Assembly (NCBI GenBank): GCA_033283325.1 | Contig: JAWMQO010000001.1 | Coordinates: 248,001 to 312,000 of the forward strand | Direction: 5' to 3' | Length of the DNA: 64,000 nucleotides | Source of the DNA: Mangrovimicrobium sp033283325 | Lineage (GTDB): Bacteria; Pseudomonadota; Gammaproteobacteria; Pseudomonadales; Halieaceae | Shown: in pieces, positions 41,827 through 49,820 of the stretch | How positions within the stretch are numbered: position 1 is the stretch's first letter | How the letters are laid out: each line of letters begins with the position of its first letter | Program-made: the position numbers and the translations under genes | Notes under the pieces: generated by a model | Seen by the model: the letters and a program-made list of their open reading frames with translations, nothing else | The model's database searches: none | What the model was told of the DNA's origin: nothing

Positions 41827-43683
41827 CGGCGGGCTCTGCTCCGGCTGCCTGGGCCGGGGCATCGTGACCCTGAATTCAATGGCTGCGAGGGCCTCTGGCG
41901 ACTTTCCGATACGTTCCAGGAATGCGTCCCACCTGGGGTCCGTATGCAGGTTGGTGAACAGGACTTCAGCGACGATATCCGCCAGCCCCGGGTCCTGGTA
42001 CTCCACAGCCTTGTCCAGCCACTCGAAGGCGAGCTCGGTGTCGCCGCAAAATGCCAGGGTATAGGCGATGTTGTAGGCCCACTGCTGGCCGAACTCCTCG
42101 ATCACCTCGGCCAGCGCTGCATTCGAGGCCTCGGAATCGCCCTCTTTATGGCGGATCATGGCCAGCCCGAGCAGGCGATAGGCTTTGCTGGGCTCCTGCA
42201 GGGTGACTTCCAGCGCTCTGTCGGTAAATCCCAGCATCAGCTGCGCGGTGCCGAGAAAAGCATGCGCCCCAGTGTATTCCGGTGCCAGCTTGAGCAGCCC
42301 TTCCAATTGTTCAGATGCGTCGGCCCAGCGCGCGGCCGAGAGATAACTCAGCCCGAGGTTGTACTTTGCCGTGGGGTTGAGCGGGTCGCGCGAGACCTGG
42401 AACTCGACCATCGACAAGGCTTCGTCAAAGCGCCCGAGGCCCTTCAGCAGCAGGGCTGCGTTACCAAGGATGCCGGTTTCGGTGGGCCGCAGTGCCAATG
42501 CTGTCTCATAGTACTTCGCCGCTGCTGGCAGGTCATAGTCGAACCACATGGCCACCCAGCCGAGGTAGGCATAAGCGCCGGCACTTTGGGGGTCCGCCTC
42601 GAGGGCGCGTTCCGCCGCCTCGCGTGCACGCGCGAAACCTTCGCCAAAGGGCACGAAGCTGTTGGTGGCCTGGTTGCTGTGATTGACGGCCAGGCCGACC
42701 CAGGCCGGCGCGTAGGTGGGATCGATGGCCAGTGCCTGCCGGTAGAGTTCGTTGGAGAACTCGATATTTTCCCGGGAGACAATGTTCCCGGTATAGCGCG
42801 CCTGTAATGAAAGCCCGTAAGCCCGGGGATCTGTCTCGGCGACTCGGGGTGCTTCGCCAAGCAGCCTTATCTTCAGTTGGTCGACCGTTCTTACGGCGAT
42901 ATCATCCTGAATGGCGAAGATGTCGCCGATTTCCCGCTCATAGGTGTGGGACCACAGGTGGTTGTCGGTGCGCGAATCGATCAGCTGGGTGGTGATCCGT
43001 ACCCGCTCTCCCAGGTGCCGAACGGAGCCTTCCAGCACATAGATCACATTGAGCGCTTCCGCGATCTGGGCCAGCGGGAGCTTGCTGCCCTTGTAGGAGA
43101 AGGATGAAGTGCGCGATATCACCCGCAGCGAGGGGACCTGGGCCAGCAGATTCAGGAGCTCCTCGGTAATGCCGTCGGCGAAGTACTCCACGGCGGCATC
43201 AGGACCGATGTTCAAAAAGGGAAGTACGACGATCGACCGTTCCCCGAAACCCTTGATGGCCCCTTCGTTGCGCCCCGCTTCCCGGGCCGCTTCGATGGCA
43301 CTCACACTCTCCTCGATCAGCGAGGCTTCGCGCTGTGGCGCGAAGATGAACTTGTCGGCTGAAAAGTAGATCAGTGCCAGGGCCAGCATCAGGATGATCG
43401 CCCGATCAAGGTACTTGCTTACCGGGCGTACTTCACCCTCAGTCGCGAGATTTTCGTCCTCGCGGCGCAGTCCATCCGGGGTCAGCTGGAATATCCAGGA
43501 AAACAGCAGCGCGGGAATGAAGCCTATAGCCAGCACGATGACTGTCACGCGAGCTGGCGTTTCATCGTAGCCAAACAGCGGGAAGACGGTTTCGGCGATC
43601 TGCACCAGGAGCCAGCCGGCGGCCAGATAGAAGCCCGCCGTGCGGACGACGTTGCGGCGTACCAGTTCGGCGACCAGGGACAC
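41815..43683 (-). CDS. Membrane protein with FlgO/TolB-N-like and TPR domains
   Basis: A 622-residue protein. It has two N-terminal membrane helices (about 14-34 and 45-65), a third at about 92-112, a FlgO/TolB-N-like domain (IVVLPFLNIGPDAAVEYFAD, then VIYVLEGSVRHLGERVRITT, about 155-280) and TPR repeats (about 310-560). The same N-terminal motif (ELVRRNVVRTAGFYLAAGWL) begins many adenylate-cyclase-like proteins, but no cyclase domain is present. It is a paralogue of the gene at 56108. Start is GTG 43683. Function unknown; a membrane scaffold or sensor is possible. Confidence 0.82.
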   Translation of the reverse strand: MSLVAELVRRNVVRTAGFYLAAGWLLVQIAETVFPLFGYDETPARVTVIVLAIGFIPALLFSWIFQLTPDGLRREDENLATEGEVRPVSKYLDRAIILMLALALIYFSADKFIFAPQREASLIEESVSAIEAAREAGRNEGAIKGFGERSIVVLPFLNIGPDAAVEYFADGITEELLNLLAQVPSLRVISRTSSFSYKGSKLPLAQIAEALNVIYVLEGSVRHLGERVRITTQLIDSRTDNHLWSHTYEREIGDIFAIQDDIAVRTVDQLKIRLLGEAPRVAETDPRAYGLSLQARYTGNIVSRENIEFSNELYRQALAIDPTYAPAWVGLAVNHSNQATNSFVPFGEGFARAREAAERALEADPQSAGAYAYLGWVAMWFDYDLPAAAKYYETALALRPTETGILGNAALLLKGLGRFDEALSMVEFQVSRDPLNPTAKYNLGLSYLSAARWADASEQLEGLLKLAPEYTGAHAFLGTAQLMLGFTDRALEVTLQEPSKAYRLLGLAMIRHKEGDSEASNAALAEVIEEFGQQWAYNIAYTLAFCGDTELAFEWLDKAVEYQDPGLADIVAEVLFTNLHTDPRWDAFLERIGKSPEALAAIEFRVTMPRPRQPEQSPPSGS

Positions 43684-43753
43684 GGCGCAAACCTGACTGA
43701 GGTGGGGGTAGTTTATGGTCGCCCAAATAGCGGAGGCGGATCAAGCCGGTCGC

Positions 43754-43948
43754 TCAATGTTGCTCGCCGGGACTCTGGTTGGGCGCGGAAGCTCTGGGGA
43801 CCTGGTACGGGGCGCAGGACGGGAGTGCGCCATTCGCTTGGCACTCTTCCTGATCACCCAGCGGAGCGTCCACCCTCGCGGTATAGGCCAAGAAAGCAAT
43901 AATCGCAGCTATGATATAGAGGGTTGTAATTGCGTATGCTCTGCACAT
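43754..43948 (-). CDS. Putative small membrane protein
   Basis: A 64-residue ORF from ATG 43948 with GGAG seven bases upstream. An N-terminal hydrophobic helix (AITTLYIIAAIIAFLAYT) is followed by a polar tail with two cysteines (EECQANGALPSCAPYQ) that could form a disulfide in the periplasm. The Shine-Dalgarno lies inside a perfect inverted repeat (43955-43972). No family recognised; coding status rests on the leader and RBS only. Confidence 0.45.
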   Translation of the reverse strand: MCRAYAITTLYIIAAIIAFLAYTARVDAPLGDQEECQANGALPSCAPYQVPRASAPNQSPGEQH

Positions 43949-43954
43949 GGCGAT

Positions 43955-43972
43955 CTCCAGGACCTCCTGGAG
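43955..43972. promoter_or_regulatory. Perfect 8-bp inverted repeat over a ribosome-binding site
   Basis: CTCCAGGA (43955-43962) and TCCTGGAG (43965-43972) flank two bases. On the minus strand it covers the GGAG seven bases before ATG 43948, so the mRNA hairpin could mask ribosome binding; alternatively it is a protein operator. The region 43973-44225 between it and the SDR gene holds nothing else recognised. Confidence 0.45.
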
Positions 43973-44225
43973 ACGGTGCTCTGGCGGAGGCCCCTAAGGC
44001 AAAACAGCCCTTGTGGTAGTGCTTTCAAGTTATCCCGGGTGAGGTAAATCAGGGATGGCAGCACGCGCCAGCCTGATGACTTTTTGCGACAATCAGTTTT
44101 CGTGAGCCACTGCTGCCGTCCTTGCAATGCATTTGGGTCGAGAAATGTCCCGGGCTCGCCCAGGGGCGAGAGCGTGAATGGCTTGCGCCAGCAGCCACGG
44201 ACCAGACACCCAAGGGAGAACTACC

Positions 44226-45005
44226 ATGAGTGAATACCGTCACGCGCTGATCACCGGCGCCTCGGCAGGTCTGGGTAAGGAATTCGCCCGGCAACTGGGC
44301 CGCGAGGGCTACCGGCTGGTGCTGGTTTCTCGCACCCGGGCGGATCTCGAGTAACTGGCGAAAGAGCTGGAGCAGGTCGGGGGAATTGAGTCCATAGTGC
44401 TCCCTGCGGATCTCAGCCGTCCGGAAGCGCCACAGGAAATTTACTATGAACTGCAGTCGAAGGGTATTCAGGTCGACTACCTGGTCAATAATGCGGGTAT
44501 AGCGGGGCCCTCGCTCCTGCGTGACCGGGACTGGGCCGAACAGCAGCGTTTCTACCAACTGATGATGTTGTCGATAGCCCACATGTGCCATCTGTTCGTC
44601 CCGCCGATGGTGGAGCGCGGCTGGGGCAGGGTGGTCAACGTCGCTTCGGTTGCCGGCCGTATTGCGCGTGGCGGCGACTGTAACTACGGGGCGAGCAAGG
44701 CCTGGGTTATCGCCCTGTCTGAGGAACTCGCACTGACGGTGGGAGATGCGGAGGTCAAGGTCTGCGCCCTGTGTTCCGGCTTTACCCACACGGAATTCCA
44801 CCAGCGCGCCGAACTCATGGACATGAAAAACAGCCTGCCCGCCTGGATGTGGTACGACGCGGATACCGTGGTCAGGGAAGGCCTGGCAGCGGTGGAGAAA
44901 GGCAAGCGCGTGTATGTGTCCGGCCGGCTTTACCGAATGGTGGACCCCCTGTTCCAGTCCGTGCTGACCCGGCGGTTTTTCAAGTTTGACGATCGGCGCC
45001 ATTGA
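44226..45005 (+). pseudogene. Short-chain dehydrogenase/reductase gene interrupted by an in-frame TAA
   Basis: The frame reads as a complete 260-codon SDR: cofactor motif TGASAGLGKEFA at residues 10-21, NNAGIAG, the catalytic Ser in VVNVASVAG, and YGASK with the catalytic Tyr/Lys. The only defect is codon 43, TAA at 44352-44354, just after SRTRADLE, where a Gln or Glu codon is expected. A GGGAG RBS precedes ATG 44226. The remainder lacks the NAD(P)-binding loop, so a downstream restart would be inactive. It is either a recent nonsense mutation or a sequencing error. Confidence 0.82.
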
Positions 45006-45083
45006 TCACGCAGGCATCGTTGAATCGTGTAATTTAGCGAGCTGGTTCCCCCCGGGATCGCCAGGCACCAGGCATTGAAAGCG

Positions 45084-45112
45084 TTCCCGGCAGCGCGGTG
45101 CGCTGCCGGGAA
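45084..45112. terminator. Intrinsic terminator between the SDR and Nif11-like genes
   Basis: TTCCCGGCAGCGC (45084-45096) pairs over 13 bp with GCGCTGCCGGGAA (45100-45112), loop GGT. Leftward reading continues CGCTTTCAAT, a short U-run, so it suits the Nif11-like gene ending at 45128; it also lies about 80 bp after the SDR stop. Confidence 0.75.
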
Positions 45113-45127
45113 GAGCAGGAGCCAGTC

Positions 45128-45346
45128 TTAAACCCGAAGCAGGGCTTTTACCAGGCGCTCCGAGAGTTGATCCTCGGTGAACTGGGGCTCGTTCGGTGGA
45201 TACAGGCTATCCTCCTCAAAATTGAAGCCGTGTTCTGCCGCCAGGGAAAACATTTCCTTCAGTTTCTGGCAGGACTTCAATTGCTCACCGAGGTCTGCAT
45301 CGGATTTTGCCTTGGCGGCGAAGGCTGAAATTTGCTCAATCGACAT
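45128..45346 (-). CDS. Nif11-like leader-peptide domain protein
   Basis: A 72-residue protein with the Nif11 pattern: MSIEQISAFAAKAKSDADLG, a KLKEMFSLAAEHGFNF helix with the conserved GF-x-F/W turn, then an acidic linker. Nif11 domains serve as leaders of ribosomally made, modified peptides or stand alone near nitrogen-fixation genes. Here the C-terminus (TEDQLSERLVKALLRV) has no double-glycine cleavage site and no Ser/Thr/Cys-rich core, and no maturation enzymes are visible. It is therefore probably a stand-alone Nif11 protein. RBS GGAAGAGAAAA precedes ATG 45346. Confidence 0.68.
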   Translation of the reverse strand: MSIEQISAFAAKAKSDADLGEQLKSCQKLKEMFSLAAEHGFNFEEDSLYPPNEPQFTEDQLSERLVKALLRV

Positions 45347-45517
45347 TTTCTCTTCCTCTCGAATTGGAGTTTATTCACGGGATATCGAATTCCCGGTATC
45401 CCATGTCGCGATAGCAATTCACGGGCCAATTTCGAGCCCTGGTCAGAAGGCAATTATCCCTTGTAAATCAATGGGCTGGGGGTAGGCGGCGAGGAACGCC
45501 CCGGACACTCGTGTGCC

Positions 45518-45530
45518 AATTGTGACAATT
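45518..45530. promoter_or_regulatory. 13-bp perfect palindrome in an otherwise empty gap
   Basis: AATTGTGACAATT is symmetrical about its central G. It lies in the 232-bp gap 45347-45578, 172 bp upstream of the Nif11-like gene and 49 bp past the DUF1508 gene's stop. It has the form of a dimeric repressor site, but no binding protein can be named. Confidence 0.35.
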
Positions 45531-45578
45531 CCGACAAACTGCCGGCCAACATTCAGCCCCCGCACCCCGATGGCTTAC

Positions 45579-45908
45579 TCATGCAAAGCAGAGTTCTGCC
45601 ACGCAGGCGTTTTCCCTGACATTGTGCAGGGCGTTGTCAAACAGCATCTCGGTATCGAAGAGAATGCTCTTGGCGACCACGTTGCCGTCACTGCCCTTGA
45701 TCATGAAGAAGAACTCGCCATCGGGCGTTTTTCCCTTGGCGATTTGTTGGCTCATCAGGGAGCCTACGCGCACTTCCTGGATCGCCTTCTCGAGCATCGA
45801 TTTGTCTTCGAACTCGGGACTGAGCAGGACGCTCTCTCCATTCCCGTTGAGATAGTTGAACTGGTAGAAACCGTCTTCGACGGTAGTGACCTGAAATTTG
45901 GGTCCCAT
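45579..45908 (-). CDS. DUF1508 (YegP-like) protein
   Basis: A 109-residue protein from ATG 45908 (AGGAGAG upstream) with a DUF1508-type beta module: FQVTTVEDGFYQFNYLNGNG, ESVLLSPEFEDKSMLEKAIQ, then DGEFFFMIKGSDGNVVAKSI. YegP-type proteins usually have one or two such repeats with a conserved GN-x-E turn. No catalytic residues are apparent. It is transcribed divergently from the DUF6156-like gene across 249 bp. Confidence 0.72.
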   Translation of the reverse strand: MGPKFQVTTVEDGFYQFNYLNGNGESVLLSPEFEDKSMLEKAIQEVRVGSLMSQQIAKGKTPDGEFFFMIKGSDGNVVAKSILFDTEMLFDNALHNVRENACVAELCFA

Positions 45909-46157
45909 GGATTCTCTCCTTTCGTGGACATCCCGACACAAACGATTTCGGCTGTGCCATGAATCGCTCTCAAGGGAGGTACCCTGCAAACAACGCGCCA
46001 TGGATATAGGCTTGAATTGCCGGCCAATATCAAAATTCTGTCGTAAAAATGTAGGAAAACTGACAAATCAGCGTCGGCTTGTGAGCTTGCAGCAAACACT
46101 GGGAATAGTGTTTTTAGCGTGTTAAAACATGCGACACCCAGGCAGGAGGCAGGCGAA

Positions 46158-46478
46158 ATGGACGAGAACACGGACTACGATCAGTACTTCCTGAGTTACA
46201 GCGGCGCACGATTGCCGCTCAATCTGGTCAGCCAGATTACCCCGGAGGAAGTCGAAAACCGCAACACCTACTTCGGCGCCAGGCTCGATGAAGAAGGTCG
46301 TATCTGCTTGATTCATAAAAGGGTCTACGGCGATGTCGAGCTTTCGCATGAATATCGGTACCACAGCAATGGCGCCCTGGAAACGGCTGATATCCGCAGT
46401 ATCGACGACGAGCGCATGGTCATCACCTTCGATGATGGCGGCAAAATCATCGACCGTCAGGAGATGGCCTGCGAATAG
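46158..46478 (+). CDS. DUF6156-like small protein
   Basis: A 106-residue protein from ATG 46158 (AGGAGG ten bases upstream). Its strands YDQYFLSYSGARLPLNLVSQ, NRNTYFGARLDEEGRI and HKRVYGDVELSHEYRYHSNG match my recollection of the DUF6156 family, which is small, acidic and beta-rich. No signal peptide. The name is from memory of sequence pattern. First gene of a codirectional run with the next two unassigned genes. Confidence 0.62.
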   Translation: MDENTDYDQYFLSYSGARLPLNLVSQITPEEVENRNTYFGARLDEEGRICLIHKRVYGDVELSHEYRYHSNGALETADIRSIDDERMVITFDDGGKIIDRQEMACE

Positions 46479-46595
46479 CCTCCGGCCATCCCGCCGCATC
46501 GTTTTACCCACCCCTTGAAGTTTGCACAGTTATTGCAATAGACCCCTTCAGGAAAGACCAGGCGTCTCCACCCGGAGTCGCCTCCAGTACGGGGT

Positions 46596-47234
46596 ATGTT
46601 CATGGGGAACGAATTCAAGCTGCTGAAATCGATGGCCACCATCGCTGCGACGGCGTCGGAACTCGCTGCCGTGAATACCCTGATTACGGGTGAAATAGGC
46701 AGCGCTGATTTTCTCGAAGAATACGACAGCCTGCTGGCTGACATCCTCAACACCTATCACGGTTTCGAAAACATACTGCGGCCCCTGACCGCCATACGCT
46801 CAGCGGAGGACTTCGAGGAGCACTTCAGTGCACGTTTTCAGTTCTACGGTGACAATTACCAGTCAGCGCTGAGTGAACCCAGGATCAATGCTGAATTCAC
46901 TTTCGAGAAGTACCTGCAGTTCCGCAAACGCCGGGAAGTCAAAACCAGCTATCCGCTGCTGAAGAACGCCTTCTCCCGGCTGCATGAATATATAGACAAG
47001 TGGATCGATAACGACATCTGGCTCGCCATGACCATCGATTCGCTGCTGAAGACCCTGTTCCGGCTGCTCGGTGAAGTGAATGCAGTTTGCGCAAGGGACC
47101 CCGAGGAAGCCTTTGCCGTCTACAACGCTTTTGTCGCCGGCCTGTCGTCCTACCTGGACCTGATCCATCAGGCCCTGGAACAGATAGAGGCGACACGCCT
47201 GCCTGTTGATCAACCCCTGTCAATGACCCTCTAG
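46596..47234 (+). CDS. Uncharacterised helical protein
   Basis: A 212-residue protein, almost wholly alpha-helical by composition (for example SMATIAATASELAAVNTLIT and EDFEEHFSARFQFYGDNYQS). No signal peptide, no membrane segment and no known motif. A second ATG at 46602 is possible. It lies 13 bp before the next gene, so the two are probably cotranscribed. I do not recognise the family. Confidence 0.65.
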   Translation: MFMGNEFKLLKSMATIAATASELAAVNTLITGEIGSADFLEEYDSLLADILNTYHGFENILRPLTAIRSAEDFEEHFSARFQFYGDNYQSALSEPRINAEFTFEKYLQFRKRREVKTSYPLLKNAFSRLHEYIDKWIDNDIWLAMTIDSLLKTLFRLLGEVNAVCARDPEEAFAVYNAFVAGLSSYLDLIHQALEQIEATRLPVDQPLSMTL

Positions 47235-47247
47235 AGGAGACCTACCG

Positions 47248-47706
47248 ATGTTTGAGCACAAACTCCTGGATGGACAAAACCATCGCATGCTGGATATACC
47301 GGACACAATCGTGAAGCCGGAAGTACTGGAGATTCGCGAGCCGAAAAACAACAACCCCCTGGAAAAGACCTGCCGCTATCAATATGGCGTGGTCGAAGAG
47401 GTGCTGGTCGAGCGCTACCTGCCGTCCGAGTCCACCGGTGATCGCTGGGCACATGATGCCGTAGCAGAGCCCTGGTGGAACGTGGTGGGCCATCCCCCTC
47501 ACGGTGGGATCGTGGCCGACTACAACAAGTACATTGGCGGCGCTTACCTGCGTACGCTGGACCCGCAAAACAACGTTGTCGCCTATGCGGAGGCGGGTGA
47601 GCCCGTGACCTTTGATGGCAGCAATTACTGTGTCACCCGCCAAAGCGACAGTGCTGAGCTGAAGGGAAACAGGATGCTGGCCTTGCGCCAGCAGTATTAC
47701 GGCTAG
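47248..47706 (+). CDS. Uncharacterised small protein
   Basis: A 152-residue soluble protein with a GAGGAGA RBS eight bases before ATG 47248. Sequence features: an acidic, proline-rich N-terminus (TIVKPEVLEIREPKNNNPLE), a Trp-rich middle (AEPWWNVVGHPPHGG), and a C-terminal strand region (YNKYIGGAYLRTLDPQNNVV). No export signal or known motif. Likely cotranscribed with the preceding helical protein; the hairpin at 47728 follows. Confidence 0.62.
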   Translation: MFEHKLLDGQNHRMLDIPDTIVKPEVLEIREPKNNNPLEKTCRYQYGVVEEVLVERYLPSESTGDRWAHDAVAEPWWNVVGHPPHGGIVADYNKYIGGAYLRTLDPQNNVVAYAEAGEPVTFDGSNYCVTRQSDSAELKGNRMLALRQQYYG

Positions 47707-47727
47707 GCACTCTTGCGTCGATCCCTG

Positions 47728-47747
47728 GAGCCCGGCGTGCCGGGCTC
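47728..47747 (+). terminator. GC-rich hairpin after the unassigned gene pair
   Basis: GAGCCCGG (47728-47735) pairs with CCGGGCTC (47740-47747) around a 4-nt loop, 22 bp past the stop at 47706. There is no U-run after it, so termination strength is uncertain. Confidence 0.5.
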
Positions 47748-47796
47748 AATGGCACCTTACCTTGGCCGCTCAACTGGATAACGGAGAAATACGGGC

Positions 47797-48963
47797 CTAC
47801 CAGCCTGCGCAGGCCTTCTCAAAATCCCACGTCCATACCAGTCGCGTAAATTTCAGCAGGGCATAGAAGAACAGTAGTGGCAAGGCCACCGACTTCAGCA
47901 GGACGGAGATGAGCAGGAGCCACGCGTTCTCGGTAAACTCGTCGAGTTCCCTGTCCAGGTCCCTGAGTTTATTCTGGATCGCGGCGACGTCAGGTGGCTC
48001 GGGGAGTTTGTCCCAAAGCGTGCAGGCTTCACCCTGCGCACGCTTGCCGAGACAGGCAAGGTGCGCGCGCTGGATCTCCAGTTCCTCCCGGAGGCCGGTG
48101 ATATGCTCTTCAATGACAGACGCCTCATGCTCCAGTACCTGCAGCTCACGGGATTGGCTTGCAGCGGTATCGGAACAGGTCGGCGATAGTATCGGGGTCT
48201 TCAGTGAAACGCGGCAGACCCTGTCTTCCGCTTCAAGTTGCCGTGCGAGCCGGGATTCGGCTTCTGCGATTTCGTCCACTTTGCCACTGAGTTTCCCGCT
48301 TGCTGTCTCGATGAGCGACTCCAGTTCCAAGATTTGCTCCTGGGCTGTTTCAGTCGCGTCCGCCAGGTCGGCCTCTTTTGTGGCGATATTTTTGACCTTG
48401 CGCAGTTCACCCTCGAATGTCTGCATGGAAGCATGCCTTTGCCTGTCCATCGTGTCGAGAAATGTCGTGTCAATCCAGTGATTGGCAAGTACCACGGCGC
48501 CGAGCGAAAAGCGCACAAATAAAGCGATCAGAAAAATTTTCAGCAGCGGTGCAAATACGCGGGCCTGCGCAGTGGCTACCCCGAGAGCGCAGAGCAGGGC
48601 TATGCCGGTGAACAGGTAATTGAAGATATTGCTGGCCACTAACAGCAGGAGTATTTTCTGGGCAGCGACGGCTCCCAGAGCAAATAGCACGATAGTGGAA
48701 AAGCGCTCGATCAGGTCGTTGACCGGGTCGAGCACTTCACCGATTGCCAACGTGACGAAAGGCAGGTCCAGTTCAGTCCCCTGCAGTACTGAAACCAGGG
48801 CATTGATACCCCTGGCTGTAGCGTAGATCGCCCCGGTTGCTGCGAGCGCACCATCCAGGTTTTCGTTTGCCACTCTGTCGATGCTGCCGCTCAGGGCTAT
48901 TGCAGCGAGTATTACCAGGCTGACAATACAGCTCACTTTTGCCGGCGTTAACGCGAGTTTCAT
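47797..48963 (-). CDS. Multi-span membrane protein with central coiled coil
   Basis: A 388-residue protein from ATG 48963 (GGAAAAGGAAT-type RBS). An N-terminal helix (about 8-27), a middle block of two or three helices (about 85-165), a long charged coiled coil (about 175-345, for example KNIATKEADLADATETAQEQ) with cysteines at 247, 261, 299 and 307, and a C-terminal helix (about 345-372). The coil may face the periplasm. No family recognised; the layout suggests a scaffold or an MscK/YhgE-like envelope protein, but this is not supported by motifs. Confidence 0.65.
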   Translation of the reverse strand: MKLALTPAKVSCIVSLVILAAIALSGSIDRVANENLDGALAATGAIYATARGINALVSVLQGTELDLPFVTLAIGEVLDPVNDLIERFSTIVLFALGAVAAQKILLLLVASNIFNYLFTGIALLCALGVATAQARVFAPLLKIFLIALFVRFSLGAVVLANHWIDTTFLDTMDRQRHASMQTFEGELRKVKNIATKEADLADATETAQEQILELESLIETASGKLSGKVDEIAEAESRLARQLEAEDRVCRVSLKTPILSPTCSDTAASQSRELQVLEHEASVIEEHITGLREELEIQRAHLACLGKRAQGEACTLWDKLPEPPDVAAIQNKLRDLDRELDEFTENAWLLLISVLLKSVALPLLFFYALLKFTRLVWTWDFEKACAGW

Positions 48964-49112
48964 TTGATTCCTTTTCGGGAGGGATTCACAGGAATTTTAG
49001 CCCCCGTGGCTATATAAGCACTATCGTTAATTCCCCCGTGTAGAAAGCGGTAAAATCCAGCGGAAGCGCCGGAAGTGCTATTTCTGAACTGCAGGGAGCG
49101 AGAGAAGTTTAC

Positions 49113-49820
49113 TCAGGCAGGTCGCTTTCTGGCGAGTTTTTCCAGCGCCATCAGCGCATCCACATGATTGGCGAAGTGTTCCAGGTAGGCGGGGGAAAGC
49201 GCCTGCAGGGTGCGGAGCGCCTGGCTGACAAGGCGGTGGGAATTGAGCGGGCCCGCGTCGCTGGGTACCTGGTTCAGCGCATTGTCGATACGCTGGCGGC
49301 GCTGTTGTTCCCTGCTGGAAGCGCGAATACGATTCAGGGCCTGCAGTAGTCTCGGCGCTTGCGGGGGCGCCGCGTCCGCTTTGTCCGTTGCCAGCAGGGC
49401 GCTTTCCTGGGCGTGCAGTTGCTGCTGCAATGGATCCCGGGGAGCAGCGTCCGGCGTGGCGGGCTTGCTGTAGTGCGCTTGCAACTGCTGCAGCTGGGTC
49501 ACCGTAGTGGCGCGCCGCACCCGTCGCAGCAGGGTGCGGAAATCCTGGGCTTCAAACAGTTCCTGCAGCATCTGCTCGGGCGCTTCCCCGATGGCTTGCC
49601 GGGCCAGGTCCCGGGAGCGATCCAGGGATTGCTGATAGTCGCTCAAGGCATCCGCCAGGCGTTGCAGGCTGCGGGGGCCGCAAACACGCATTTGCCGCAG
49701 GCGTTGGCCCTGGCGTTGCAGGAAGCAGAAGCGCGCCGGGTCGAAACGGTGGGCGCCCTCTGCTTCGAGTTGCCCGATCCGGGCCAGCAGCGTGTCCACA
49801 TCGAAGCGCGCCTCAGCCAT
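49113..49820 (-). CDS. DUF2894 family protein
   Basis: A 235-residue, mostly helical, Gln/Arg/Ala-rich cytosolic protein with the DUF2894 pattern: RFDPARFCFLQRQGQRLR near the N-terminus and a C-terminal LVSQALRTLQALSPAYLEHF, then FANHVDALMALEKLARKRPA. Family knowledge: it co-occurs with DUF3348, DUF802 and OmpA proteins. Function unknown. Its ATG at 49820 overlaps the OmpA gene by 8 bp; last gene of the operon. Confidence 0.82.
   Translation of the reverse strand: MAEARFDVDTLLARIGQLEAEGAHRFDPARFCFLQRQGQRLRQMRVCGPRSLQRLADALSDYQQSLDRSRDLARQAIGEAPEQMLQELFEAQDFRTLLRRVRRATTVTQLQQLQAHYSKPATPDAAPRDPLQQQLHAQESALLATDKADAAPPQAPRLLQALNRIRASSREQQRRQRIDNALNQVPSDAGPLNSHRLVSQALRTLQALSPAYLEHFANHVDALMALEKLARKRPA

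Noticed and set aside
45128..45346. A full RiPP (Nif11-leader) cluster
   Set aside because: No radical SAM, YcaO, LanM or peptidase-transporter genes lie nearby and the peptide has no GG site or core.
47750..47766. Sigma-54 promoter (TGGCAC with a following TTGG)
   Set aside because: Spacing is one base too long and the -12 GC is missing.
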